NCBI GenBank assembly: GCA_036675025.1
Contig: JAKFFN010000064.1
Span: forward strand, 1-15,876
Direction of reading: 5' to 3'
Length of the DNA: 15,876 bases
DNA from: JAKFFN01 sp036675025
Lineage (GTDB): Bacteria; Sumerlaeota; Sumerlaeia; Sumerlaeales; Sumerlaeaceae
Shown: positions 6,313 to 15,800 of the stretch, one piece after another
Layout of the letters: every line of letters begins with the position of its first letter
Numbering within the stretch: the stretch's first letter is position 1
Translations under genes and position numbers: made by a program
Notes under the pieces: generated by a model
Database searches by the model: none
The model's input: the letters and a program-made list of their open reading frames with translations, nothing else
What the model was told of the DNA's origin: nothing

Positions 6313-9300
6313 CTACTGCGGGCCCTGCACGGCTACCCGGTAGCCTGTAATCGTTTGTCCCGGGGCCACGGGTACGGCGTCCACGGGGATAATCTGGGAG
6401 TTCGGGCCGCCCGCCCAGATGCGGTGCATTCCCGGCTGCAGGTAGGGGAACTGGAATTTTCCTGCCGCGTTGGTAACGTCTGAAACCCGAAGTAGATTCT
6501 GGACTTCCTGCGGCGCGATTACACCTATAACGTCTACAGTTGTTTGCACGTGAGCACCGGGAACGGCGGCTCCTCCGCTGACGTCTATGGCCATACCACC
6601 CATTGACGCCCCGACCTCAGACAGGTTCACGTTATTGCGGCCACGGTTTGCATCCACCCATTGCCAGAATGCAAACTTTCCCTTCGCGCCCTGGCCGTTC
6701 ACGACACAGAAATAGCGTCCGGGCGGGATGTTGTTGATGGCATAGTTGCCGTTGGCAATGGCGTCAGTGTAGACGACATTATCCATAACAGTGCCGGTTT
6801 CATCCACCACGTACAGGCGCACATTGCCCGATCTCGGAGCGCCGTCGGGCAGTTGCACGCGGCCGCGCACCTGGGCGGTCGTCTCGAGGACGAACTCAAC
6901 CAGCGACGTTTCATCCGGCCGGACAGACACCTTTTTCCAGGAGTAGACTTTACGGCTGTTCAGGGTCGCGAGCACCGTCACGGGCCAATCACCGTAGCCG
7001 ATGCCGCGCAGCACAAAGTTGCCGGCAACGTCTGTGCGGTCGCGGTTGCGACCCTGCAGTTCTCCCTTCACGTTTACTGACGCATTGGGAATTCCGATGC
7101 CTTCATTATCCACTACGCGACCGCGGATGATGCCGCCCGGCTGCAGTTCGATGTTTCCGACGTCAGTAGCTTTGTCGCGCCCAACGGCAATGTTCCTGAT
7201 GCGCGTTGGCCGGAAAGAGGGGTGCTCGACTTCTATGGTGTACATGCCGGCGCCGAGATCGTCGACGTCGAATTTTCCGTAGACGTTGGTCTGCTTAGTC
7301 GTCACAACGTTGGCACGCACACGGGCCACCATGCGGGACATCGGGTCGGGATCGTATTTAAAATCGTCGTCGTAGGCAGCGTCGAGATATTCCAGGATGT
7401 CTGTTCGGTTATAGGCTTGCAGTTCAATGCGGTTTACTGTTTCCACCGCTTTGCGATCATCATCCAGTACGCGAATGAGCGCGCCCTGCACTGCCTTGCC
7501 GGTAGTAGCACTTATTACGGTGCCAGTGATCTGGCTGGCAGGCTTCATCCTGACCGTGGGCAGGTGGGTACGATTTCCGGGACCGATAATAACTTCTTCG
7601 CTCTCCCAGGTTTCATAGCCGGGCGCTTCGATCTTCATCCTGTAGAGGCCGCGCGGCACCTTGAGCAGGTTGAGTGAGCCACGGGCCTTGGTATATTTTC
7701 TCACGAGGTCGAAGCGGAATTGCTGCTTGGGATTGGTGTCGAGTTTCGCACGAAGGGTGAGTGTGAAATCGTCAATGCCCTTGCTTCCGGTGGATACCAC
7801 TCTGCCTACGGCCGAGGGAGCCAGGTCACAGTCAATGGGTACGCCGACGGAACCAGCCGGCACTTCCGGCACCATAAACGTATAAGTTTGCTTTTCACCC
7901 GACACATCCAGGTTAAATGTGGCTTCAAGCCGGAAGCTTCCCTCGCCGAGGCCTTCCACCAGGAAGTCGCCCTTCTTGTTGGTTGTTGTGCGACCCGAGC
8001 CTTTGGATTTATTGACGGGAGCAGCGCTTACCCTGGCATCAGCAATGGGATTTCCGTGGAAATCGGCGACGGTGCCGCTGATGTTGCGAGAGCGTTCCAT
8101 CTTGAAATTCTGCCGGCTGAGCAGACGCCCTTCCAGTATATTTGCGCCTCTTACCTGGCGTACGTAATCTGCGTGATCTGCAACCAGCGTCGCCCTGCCT
8201 GGTGTGCAGCGTTCTATCAGATAGTTCCCCTGCGCGTCTGAAAAGGCGTATGCTTCTGACGGGCTCGGATCTTGTGGAAACTCGCGGCTGTCATACGTCA
8301 CCTTCACACCGAAAAGCGGTACGCCGTCAGTGTCTGTCACGCGACCGGATATCACGCCCCCGGGCGTAAGCATGACCTGGGTAATCATCTCCGGCTGCTG
8401 GGGAGACAATTCGATGAGGTCACTGTGGCGTTTGGCAAAACCTTCTTTTCGGGCGCTGGCATAAAGGGTGAGCCGCTGACCAATGGGGAACCCGCTGAAC
8501 TGGAAGTAGCCGGAACCATCGGTCTGCATGTTGAGCTCTTTCACATCAAGGCCGCTGAACGATCCGCTGGCAACATACAGCTGCACTTCGGCCTCGCCAA
8601 TGCCCTGACCGTCCTGCGATACGACCTGACCTTTAACGGTGCCGCCCTTGCTGAGGAAAACCTCGTAATCATCAAGGCGGCCGCCGGCAGGCAGCGGGAC
8701 TGTGTAATCGGCGGGATTGCCGCTGGTGGGCAGGTAGTCACGGGCGGAGGCGAGCACCTGCTGAGTGCCACCGGGGAGTTTATCAAACTGAAAGGCACCC
8801 TGGGCATTGGCGGTTGTCTGGAGCTGGCGTACGCGGGTTCGGCTGAAGCCGTAACTCGCCTTCACGGTGACTTTCGCTTCAGGGAGCGGATCGCCAGTTG
8901 CTGCATCAAGAACCCGCCCGGTCAGCACCGCTGCTTCGAAAACTTCGATGAGGTTATTTGGAGACGGCTTATCTTTGGCGCTTGTTACGGCGCCGCGCGG
9001 TTCGCTCACCAGGTTGTTGTAATCAACGGATAAGCGATAGCTGCCGTAGGGCAAACGGTTAAAGGCGTACTCGCCGGAGCCGCGGCTCATAGCCGTGCGT
9101 GTGATAGTCGTGCCCTCCAATACGGTTGTGGCACGCACCAGCACGTGGGCAGCCGTGGTCGGCCGGTCGAGGTATTCGACAGTACCGCTAATTTCGCCGC
9201 CCCGCTGCATCACTATGGTAATGCCTTCGGTGTCGGCAGCCACATTGGCCTTTTCCATTACGGCATAGGTTGGTTGTTCGAACTTCAGGCGATAATAACC

Positions 9301-10278
9301 GTTGGAGTAGAGCTTCTTTAAAGCGAAGCGCCCCTCGCCATCGGTGCTGGCGCTGAAGCCTGTCGCGGGCAGCGGCACCGGATTCTGACCATAGGGCTGG
9401 TAACTGACCGCTGTGACTTTCACGCCCTGCACTGGAATCTGTTCTTCATCAATTACGCGGCCACTCAGACTGGCGGGCCGCTTCATCACAAGTTTGAGGT
9501 CTTTGGTCAGGCCGCCGGCCGGCACCTCAACCTTTGTTTCAGAAGGAGCGTAGCCTGGCATGGTGGCTAAAAAGGTGTTCTGGCCGATGGAAACATCTTC
9601 AAGCTGGAAAGCGCCTTTTTTATCTGCTGCCACGGTGGGGTATGCTGCGTCATCGAGAAAGACTTCGCCGGTTTGCGAGAACTGCTGCAGCCAGTTACGC
9701 TGACCGGTAACTGCTGCGCCAATTACCGGTTTGCCTTCTTCATCGACGATGGTGCCTTTTACACGGACTTTGGTTTCGAGAATAACACTGACGAAAAAGC
9801 CGTTATCTGGACCAAGGACACGCTGGTTTTTGCGTATCTCACTGGAGTACTTTCCGTGCGAAAAAGCCAGATGATATTCCCCTACCGGCAGCTTTGCTGA
9901 TACCCGGCCACTGGCCGAGGTTTTTTCTTTCACGGTTTTGCCGCCACTGGCAGGGCGAAAAGTCACTACAACATCGCGGATGGGACGATCGCGATTGTCA
10001 CGCACCAGCACACCTGCCGGGCCGGTAATTTCTTTCGACTTTACTGCAGCCTTCGCAGTGGATTTTTTCTTCTTCTGCGGGGACCGCTCGCGGAACACAT
10101 CGTATACGCGGCCAAGCCGCGCCGACACTGCATTGTTCCAGCGAGTAATAAAAGTGGTGCCCTCGGCGGCATCGCTGAACTCCGGCGCCGTTACCACCCA
10201 GCCTGCAAGAGCGGCCAGCAGCAGCATAATGCCCAGGAACAGTCCGGCTGCCCGCCTATGAGAATTGATCCCACCCAT
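6313..10278 (-). CDS. Large exported protein with about 13 carboxypeptidase-regulatory-like repeats
   Basis: Function unknown. It has 1321 residues. Residues 10-30 form a hydrophobic signal peptide or anchor (LFLGIMLLLAALAGWVV); about 69-82 is Lys/Ala-rich. From about 85 onward I count some 13 beta-sandwich units of 75-105 residues, most opening with a G-x-[VI]-x-[DS] pattern such as VKGTIVDEEGKPVIGAAV, LSGRVIDEEQIPVQGVKV, ISGRVTDTDGVPLFGVKV and IRGRVVDNEGIGIPNASV, then ending with Gly-Lys-Tyr or Gly-Tyr-Tyr type strands. This is the carboxypeptidase regulatory-like (CarboxypepD_reg) fold. I see no peptidase, lectin or plug/porin domain and no obvious C-terminal sorting signal. It is probably an extracellular or periplasmic fibre, adhesin or carbohydrate-binding protein. 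No Shine-Dalgarno is visible before the ATG. It is co-directional with sufE upstream but separated by 100 bases. Confidence 0.9.
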   Translation of the reverse strand: MGGINSHRRAAGLFLGIMLLLAALAGWVVTAPEFSDAAEGTTFITRWNNAVSARLGRVYDVFRERSPQKKKKSTAKAAVKSKEITGPAGVLVRDNRDRPIRDVVVTFRPASGGKTVKEKTSASGRVSAKLPVGEYHLAFSHGKYSSEIRKNQRVLGPDNGFFVSVILETKVRVKGTIVDEEGKPVIGAAVTGQRNWLQQFSQTGEVFLDDAAYPTVAADKKGAFQLEDVSIGQNTFLATMPGYAPSETKVEVPAGGLTKDLKLVMKRPASLSGRVIDEEQIPVQGVKVTAVSYQPYGQNPVPLPATGFSASTDGEGRFALKKLYSNGYYRLKFEQPTYAVMEKANVAADTEGITIVMQRGGEISGTVEYLDRPTTAAHVLVRATTVLEGTTITRTAMSRGSGEYAFNRLPYGSYRLSVDYNNLVSEPRGAVTSAKDKPSPNNLIEVFEAAVLTGRVLDAATGDPLPEAKVTVKASYGFSRTRVRQLQTTANAQGAFQFDKLPGGTQQVLASARDYLPTSGNPADYTVPLPAGGRLDDYEVFLSKGGTVKGQVVSQDGQGIGEAEVQLYVASGSFSGLDVKELNMQTDGSGYFQFSGFPIGQRLTLYASARKEGFAKRHSDLIELSPQQPEMITQVMLTPGGVISGRVTDTDGVPLFGVKVTYDSREFPQDPSPSEAYAFSDAQGNYLIERCTPGRATLVADHADYVRQVRGANILEGRLLSRQNFKMERSRNISGTVADFHGNPIADARVSAAPVNKSKGSGRTTTNKKGDFLVEGLGEGSFRLEATFNLDVSGEKQTYTFMVPEVPAGSVGVPIDCDLAPSAVGRVVSTGSKGIDDFTLTLRAKLDTNPKQQFRFDLVRKYTKARGSLNLLKVPRGLYRMKIEAPGYETWESEEVIIGPGNRTHLPTVRMKPASQITGTVISATTGKAVQGALIRVLDDDRKAVETVNRIELQAYNRTDILEYLDAAYDDDFKYDPDPMSRMVARVRANVVTTKQTNVYGKFDVDDLGAGMYTIEVEHPSFRPTRIRNIAVGRDKATDVGNIELQPGGIIRGRVVDNEGIGIPNASVNVKGELQGRNRDRTDVAGNFVLRGIGYGDWPVTVLATLNSRKVYSWKKVSVRPDETSLVEFVLETTAQVRGRVQLPDGAPRSGNVRLYVVDETGTVMDNVVYTDAIANGNYAINNIPPGRYFCVVNGQGAKGKFAFWQWVDANRGRNNVNLSEVGASMGGMAIDVSGGAAVPGAHVQTTVDVIGVIAPQEVQNLLRVSDVTNAAGKFQFPYLQPGMHRIWAGGPNSQIIPVDAVPVAPGQTITGYRVAVQGPQ

Positions 10279-10378
10279 GATAAAGTGAAGCTGTAAATAC
10301 CCTCTAGTTAAAAGTTATCGTGTTAATGTGATGTGCGCGCGAGGGGATTTGCAAGGAAAGCCGCTAATGGGCCGACAA
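10279..10378 (-). other. AT-rich leader of the repeat protein
   Basis: This 100-base spacer lies between the SufE-like gene stop and the repeat-protein ATG. On the minus strand it contains an AT-rich stretch with TTAACA and several TA-rich words, which could hold a promoter, but no well-spaced -35/-10 pair is convincing. It argues against tight coupling of the two genes. No hairpin was seen. Confidence 0.4.
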
Positions 10379-10879
10379 TCAGCCGGCGGTGGCGCCCGGG
10401 GAATCGGGTCCATGGGCGTGCCGGGCCGCAGCAAACTTGCACAAGTTTACCATGCCTGTAAGGCCCATGTTTTTGCCCATGCTCAGTTCGCGGCCAAAGA
10501 TATCATAGATGATATCGGCCGGAATTTTGGCGATTTGATCGAGGGGAGCTCCGGATATGGATCGATCAAGAATCACCGCCGTGGCCTTTGCTGAAATACC
10601 CTGCGGATTCAGTACGTCGAAGTAGAACTTAACAGTGCCGTCAGGGTTCGGTTTTGAGAAAACGAAAGCTTCGCTTTCGCAGTGGGGCACCCGTGCAGAT
10701 TCCGGGTAAGGCTGAGAGGCGACATCATCCGGCACCGGCTTGAACTTCTCACCCATGTCAATCAATGCCTGGATTCGTTCCTGCCTGTCCATGCCGGCAA
10801 ACATGGAAACCATGTCTGCCAGTTTCGGCGGAATATCTGCAAGTTCACCCATACGGATTTTGAACAAGTCGTGAGCCAT
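10379..10879 (-). CDS. sufE: SufE-like Fe-S assembly sulfur acceptor protein
   Basis: SufE accepts persulfide sulfur from a cysteine desulfurase (SufS) through one conserved cysteine and passes it to the SufBCD scaffold in the cytoplasm. The 166-residue protein has the SufE layout: a helical N-terminus (SMFAGMDRQERIQALIDMGE), the loop SARVPHCESEAFVF with catalytic Cys67 in the place of the classical VPGCQSQVW, a beta strand region, the motif with AVILDRSISGAP, and the C-terminal LTGMVNLCKFAAAR helix. The loop departs from the classical sequence (His-Cys-Glu-Ser-Glu instead of Gly-Cys-Gln-Ser-Gln). I chose the ATG at 10879; a GTG at 10888 with a stop just upstream adds only three residues. No SufS or SufBCD gene is nearby. 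It is somewhat longer than E. coli SufE (138 residues), mainly from an N-terminal extension and a short Gly/Ala/Pro tail. Family call is good. Confidence 0.85.
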   Translation of the reverse strand: MAHDLFKIRMGELADIPPKLADMVSMFAGMDRQERIQALIDMGEKFKPVPDDVASQPYPESARVPHCESEAFVFSKPNPDGTVKFYFDVLNPQGISAKATAVILDRSISGAPLDQIAKIPADIIYDIFGRELSMGKNMGLTGMVNLCKFAAARHAHGPDSPGATAG

Positions 10880-11193
10880 AGGATTCACTCATGCAAGATT
10901 GTTGCCGGTATGGGCCGCGCCGGCATCTCCTACAGGTAAATAAAAACGCCGCATTTCAATAGGATGAGAGCAAATGGCCGCTCACGCAATCATTTCGATT
11001 TCGATTATACGAATTATTGAGCCCTCGCGGGTTCAGTGATCGCGCTTCTTCGCGGCCTGTTCTAAGACGTTACCGGACCCCCGCAGGGCCTGTCGCCCCT
11101 CCCACTCTTCGGGAATATTTTATCTCTCCTCTTCCTTATTACTAACAGTACCGCGATTACGGTTCGCTTAAAACCAAAGGCTTCCAGATACTT
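10880..11193. other. Divergent intergenic region between sufE and cimA
   Basis: This 314-base spacer has no gene. On the minus strand (toward sufE) a perfect TATAAT lies at plus positions 11004-11009, without a good -35. On the plus side, a pyrimidine-rich stretch (about 11091-11140) precedes the cimA start, with weak short inverted repeats (ACCG/CGGT about 11150-11163). No T-box, riboswitch or intrinsic terminator is recognisable. Confidence 0.5.
11004..11009 (-). promoter_or_regulatory. Candidate -10 box for sufE
   Basis: TATAAT on the minus strand matches the sigma-70 -10 consensus perfectly in an otherwise GC-rich stretch, about 115 bases before the sufE start. Hexamers 16-18 bases upstream (such as ACCCGC) do not resemble TTGACA, so this is only a candidate. 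Confidence 0.3.
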
Positions 11194-12804
11194 ATGAGTA
11201 CGAAAGACGTATTCCTCTACGATACCACCCTGCGCGACGGCGAACAGGGTGAGTTCATCAGCTATTCCCTCGAAGACAAGGTGCGCATCGCCCACCGGCT
11301 GGATGAATTCGGCATGGACTACATCGAAGGGGGCTGGCCCGGATCTAATCCGAAGGCCGTTCACTTCTTTGAGAAGATGAAGGGCGTTGCCCTGAACCAT
11401 GCAAAGCTGGCCGCTTTCGGCAGCACCCGGCGCAAGGGCATAAAAGCGAGTGAAGATCCGCAGCTGGACATGCTTGTGAAATCCGGCACGCCAGTCATCA
11501 CCATCTTCGGAAAAACCTGGGATCTTCACGTGCGTGAAGCCTTGCGCTGCTCCGAGCAGGAAAACCTGGACATGATCGCCGAATCGGTGGCTTTCCTCAA
11601 GAGCCATGACCGCGAAGTGGTTTATGACTGCGAGCACTTCTTCGACGGCTACAAAGCGAACCCGACCTACGCTCTCCAAACCTTGAAGGCGGCCGCGGAT
11701 GCAGGCGCAAATGTCATCGTGCTCTGCGATACCAACGGCGGCACCATGCCCACGGAAATGCAGGAAATCATGACCGCGGTTAAGGCGACAATAAACACGC
11801 CTCTTGGCATCCATGCCCATAACGATTGCGGCATGGGCGTGATCAATTCCTGCACAGCTGTGCTGAACGGCGCTGTCCATGTACAAGGCACGGTGAATGG
11901 CTATGGTGAACGCTGCGGCAACGCAGACCTGATCCAGGTAATCCCTAACCTGGAGATCAAGTTTAAGAAACGCTGCCTGAAAGAAGGTAAGCTGCAGGAG
12001 CTGACGCCGCTATCCCACTTCGTGGCCGAAATTGCTAACCTGGCTCCTGACCCGCGCCAGCCTTACGTTGGCCAGACGGTGTTCGCACACAAGGGCGGCA
12101 TCCACGTGAGTGCGGTGCAACGCAATCCGGCCACCTATGAACACATTCCGCCCGAGACCGTCGGCAACCAGCGCCGCGTGCTGGTTAGCGAACTCAGCGG
12201 TATGAGCAATGTAAACTACAAGGCGACAGAACTGGGCCTGAACCTGGACGAAGGAAACGCGGAAGCTCGCGAGATCGTTCAGCAAATCAAGCAGTTGGAG
12301 TCTGAAGGTTACCAGTTTGAAAGCGCCGAGGCGAGCTTTGAGCTTCTCGTGAAGAAAGCCCAGGGTAAGTTTACGCCTTTCTTTGACCTCACCGGCTTCC
12401 GCGTAGCCACGTCTCACAACAGTAACTCCAGCCTGGCAGAGGCGGTCATCAAGCTTCGCGTGAACAACGAAAACCGGCACGTGGTGGCCGAAGGCGACGG
12501 CCCGGTGAACGCTCTCGACCGCGCGCTCCGCAAGGCACTGGTGGAAGATTACCCGCTGTTGCAGAAGGTGCACCTTATCGACTTCAAGGTGCGCGTGTTG
12601 AACGCCCAGGCAGCTACAGCAGCCCGGGTGCGAGTCCTCATCGAAAGCACCGACGGCGAAGACAGCTGGACAACCGTAGGCGTGAGCGAAGACGTGGTGG
12701 AAGCAAGCTACAAAGCCCTGGTCGACAGCATCGAGTTCTACCTGCTGAAGGCCGAGGAAAAGGTGAAAGCCTCTGAAGCCGAGGGCGTGGTTGCAGCCAC
12801 CTGA
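11194..12804 (+). CDS. cimA: Citramalate synthase (CimA)
   Basis: Condenses acetyl-CoA and pyruvate to citramalate, the first step of the pyruvate route to 2-oxobutanoate and isoleucine; cytoplasmic. The 536 residues have the LeuA-type order. The catalytic TIM barrel spans about 5-280, with DTTLRDGEQ (10-18; Arg14 and Asp15 contact the keto acid), EGGWPGSNP (45-53), the metal-binding HAHNDCGMGV (207-216; His207 and His209) and VNGYGERCGNADL (234-246). The lack of isopropylmalate-synthase-specific features and the EGGWPGSNPK motif support citramalate synthase over LeuA. Residues about 400-525 form the C-terminal regulatory domain for isoleucine-type feedback inhibition, with EGDGPVNALDRALRKAL (433-449). 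The start has no clear ribosome binding site but the DVFLYDTTLRDGEQ beginning fixes it near here. Its stop is followed by a strong terminator. Confidence 0.95.
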   Translation: MSTKDVFLYDTTLRDGEQGEFISYSLEDKVRIAHRLDEFGMDYIEGGWPGSNPKAVHFFEKMKGVALNHAKLAAFGSTRRKGIKASEDPQLDMLVKSGTPVITIFGKTWDLHVREALRCSEQENLDMIAESVAFLKSHDREVVYDCEHFFDGYKANPTYALQTLKAAADAGANVIVLCDTNGGTMPTEMQEIMTAVKATINTPLGIHAHNDCGMGVINSCTAVLNGAVHVQGTVNGYGERCGNADLIQVIPNLEIKFKKRCLKEGKLQELTPLSHFVAEIANLAPDPRQPYVGQTVFAHKGGIHVSAVQRNPATYEHIPPETVGNQRRVLVSELSGMSNVNYKATELGLNLDEGNAEAREIVQQIKQLESEGYQFESAEASFELLVKKAQGKFTPFFDLTGFRVATSHNSNSSLAEAVIKLRVNNENRHVVAEGDGPVNALDRALRKALVEDYPLLQKVHLIDFKVRVLNAQAATAARVRVLIESTDGEDSWTTVGVSEDVVEASYKALVDSIEFYLLKAEEKVKASEAEGVVAAT

Positions 12805-12830
12805 TTCAACTGAGACGGCATCAATACTCA

Positions 12831-12866
12831 CAGGCGGAAGAGCCATGGCTCTTCCGCCTGTTTTTT
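12831..12866 (+). terminator. Intrinsic terminator of cimA
   Basis: A perfect 30-base palindrome (12831-12860; arms CAGGCGGAAGAGC and GCTCTTCCGCCTG around CATG) is followed by six T residues (12861-12866), 26 bases after the cimA stop. The T-run lies only on the plus-strand side, so it terminates cimA; on the minus strand the stem would lack a T-run. The stop of the convergent large gene follows nine bases later. Confidence 0.93.
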
Positions 12867-12874
12867 GTTACTAG

Positions 12875-15800
12875 CTACTCCAGCAACTGCCAATCAGCAC
12901 TCACTGCGGTCTCCGGCTGAAGCGGCCGTGTATCTGCCACAATCACCTGGCCGTTCAGAGTTCCCACTGCCAGGCGGCCGTTTTTCGCGGCAACGCTCAG
13001 CATGTAGTTTTCTCCCAATGTAGATGGGCGCCAGGTGCCGATGAGTGTGACATCGCTGCCGCGGACATCGTAGAAGCGAATGGACCGGTAGCCGTCCGCG
13101 ACGGCGAGAACTGTATCGTACACCCACGCGACTGCCGTAGCATCGAGAGCCTCAGCGGCGATCTCCGAAACTGATTCGACTTCGCCGTTAACGTCCAGTT
13201 GCAGCAGACCCACCCCGAACTGGTGGCGCGGCACAGCCAGTTGCCGCTGAGAATTTATCGCGGCATTAAGGTCAGCGCCAAAGACCGGTCTCTGCCTATG
13301 CTGCGACTCATCAAGCTGGTCCGGCTTGATGTTGCTGACGCCGAAGTTGTTAACAATCGCTGTTATACTGCCATCGGCAAACGGGCCGAAGATATCCGTA
13401 TACGGACCGAAGTTCGCGCGCCCGACGGCAGCCGACTCCAGCCCCTGCGGCGTATCAATCAGCTGGCGGATGCCGTAGTTAAACATGCTGATCCAGATGC
13501 TTTCGCCGTCGCTGATAATATCAAACGTCCCGCCCGAGTGCCCCATGTAGGAAGCCGCCGGCGGATCAAAAAACCCGCCTTGGCGATACATCCGCATCCC
13601 CAGGTTTGGCGAGGCCGCGTAAAAGTGATTATCGGCCGTTGCGCCGTAACGCTCAGCAGGATGCACAAGCGGCCCGGGTTCGCGGGATGCAACGGTGTCA
13701 GTCGTACTGAGGTGGAAGATCATCGGTGCGGCGGGTTCAAATGCAAACCACCCGATGCTCGCGGCAAGCGTCGTAGCATCCGCACCAAAATCCAGCGCCA
13801 GCACTGGCTGCCCCTGTTGCTCATCGAGCCGCGGCACAAGCAACTCATGGGTGATGGGAAGCTCGATAGTTGAATCATTGTGAGGATCGGCGGGAAGCAA
13901 TTCAAAGCCCGCTATCGCCGATCCGCTTCCCGCTGAGAACATCGCCCACTGCCCCGGTCCCAGCTCTACGCGAACAGCCCCGCCCGGTTCCAGCGGCAGT
14001 TCGCGCTCGGCCACCAGGTCAAGGGGTGGCGCGGCGGGCGCCTGCTGAAAATGGATCAGCAGCGTGCGCGTAACAGCGTCATCTGCATTCAGCACAAACG
14101 TGGTAACAGCACCGCCAGGGCCGGCCGCCGTGCTGACGGCGAACGGATAAGGCACATCCTCAGCCAGCGACGGAACATCAAGCTGCATAAGCACCGGACT
14201 CAGCCGCTCCGCCACGGCGTTAAATTCGCGAAAGGCCTCAAGCATTGGCGTTTGCGCAAGACCCGGACCCCGCATCCCCTGTGCCGGCCCCGGCGTGCTG
14301 TTATAGAAAAACGGCAAAACGCCGCGCGCCCCGGCAAGCACCGCCGCACCAAGCTGGCCTGTGTACATCCCTTGCGGCACCGGGTAGAAATTTTCCTGCG
14401 TACGGTTGATAAAAGCCTGCGGCAGCAGCCACATGTCTCGCCCCAGCGCGGCAAAATCTTTCGCCCGCGTATTCTCTACCTGCACGGCATTAAGCAGGGC
14501 CCGTGTGGGATCTCCACCGGCGCCAAGATGATATGGGTAAAGATCTATCAGTCCGACCGCCGGTTGCGCCTTTTCCAGATTCTCAAAATTGGTTGACCCG
14601 AAAAAAACTGTAAACGGCGCACCCAGCGTACCATCCTGTGCCACAGAGAGGTTCACACGCCGCAGTACTTCGAAGGCCTCCGGCATTGATGGCTCATCCA
14701 TCAGGTAAACACCCTGGAACAGCGGCGAGCCCACCAACGGCGCAAACATCTGCTTAAGCTGACCTATGTAGTCTGCCTTGCTGAACCACGACCTCTGCGT
14801 GTACGTCTCGAACAGGCTGATGATTTCTGGAACAAACACCGTAAACCGCATATTGGTGGCTTCCGCTGCCTGCCGCACATCGGATAGCTTATTGGCATTC
14901 GCGAGGACGATGGTCCAATTGAATCCATCGGCGCGGGCCTGCTGAAACGTAGCCATCGTATCAGCGGGCGAGGTGCCGCTGGTGGCAAACATCCAGATGC
15001 CTCGCACAAACTCATCCACTCGGTAAACCGGCACAGATGAAGTCGCGTCGTCTTCGCGGACAAGCTGGAACGACCGATCCACCACCGCCTGTGCGCCGTC
15101 GGCGCTTTCGAGGGTGAAGCGCGCAATATAATTTCCGGCTGCCGCAGCGTCGGGCTCCCACTCGGCACGCACGCTGGTGCCTTGCAGGCTCATCGATGTC
15201 GGCGTATCAACAGTCAGCAGCGCCTCTGAAAGAATCTCGATTGAAGCCGTAGTGAGATGCCCCGGCCACGCGGCAGTGAGCTTCAGCGAACCATCGGGAG
15301 ATACTGGCCCGGCCGTGAGAATCGCCGGTTCAACCTTCGCAAATCCGCGGCGCAGCTCAGACAGACTCACCGGTCCCGCCGCCTCACTGCTAAGTGTAAT
15401 CCGCGCGAGGCCTGAACCCTTCTCTGCGAGCCGCCCGCTGTCCGTCGTAAAGACTCCGCCCGGTGCCGCCAGCCGCAACACCGTGCTTGTGGTCGCTGTG
15501 GTTTCCTGCGCCCCGCGCGGCAGCCAGTCTTCCCGAAGCGTGACCTCGGAATCCAAGGCCGTTTCGTATCTGCCCCAGGTGAAGTAGGCCTGGTTTTCAA
15601 TACCGACGGCAACCCGCTGCGACGCCGCCGAACCCGCCACCAGCGTAACCGTGCTGCCTTCAGCGGAAGCCCCGCCAGCCGCCGCCCACGGTTCACCCAG
15701 GTGCCCGGCCTCCGCGCTGAACTGCTCACCAAAGAGCTGAAGATCATCGAACCGCAGCCAGGCCTGCGCCGATTCCCCTCGCAGAAAAAGCTGCGCTGCA

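Noticed and set aside
10885..10926. Short ORF before sufE (14 codons, minus strand, with GGAG directly adjacent)
   Set aside because: The GGAG directly abuts the ATG with no spacing, which is too short for initiation, and nothing else supports a leader peptide.
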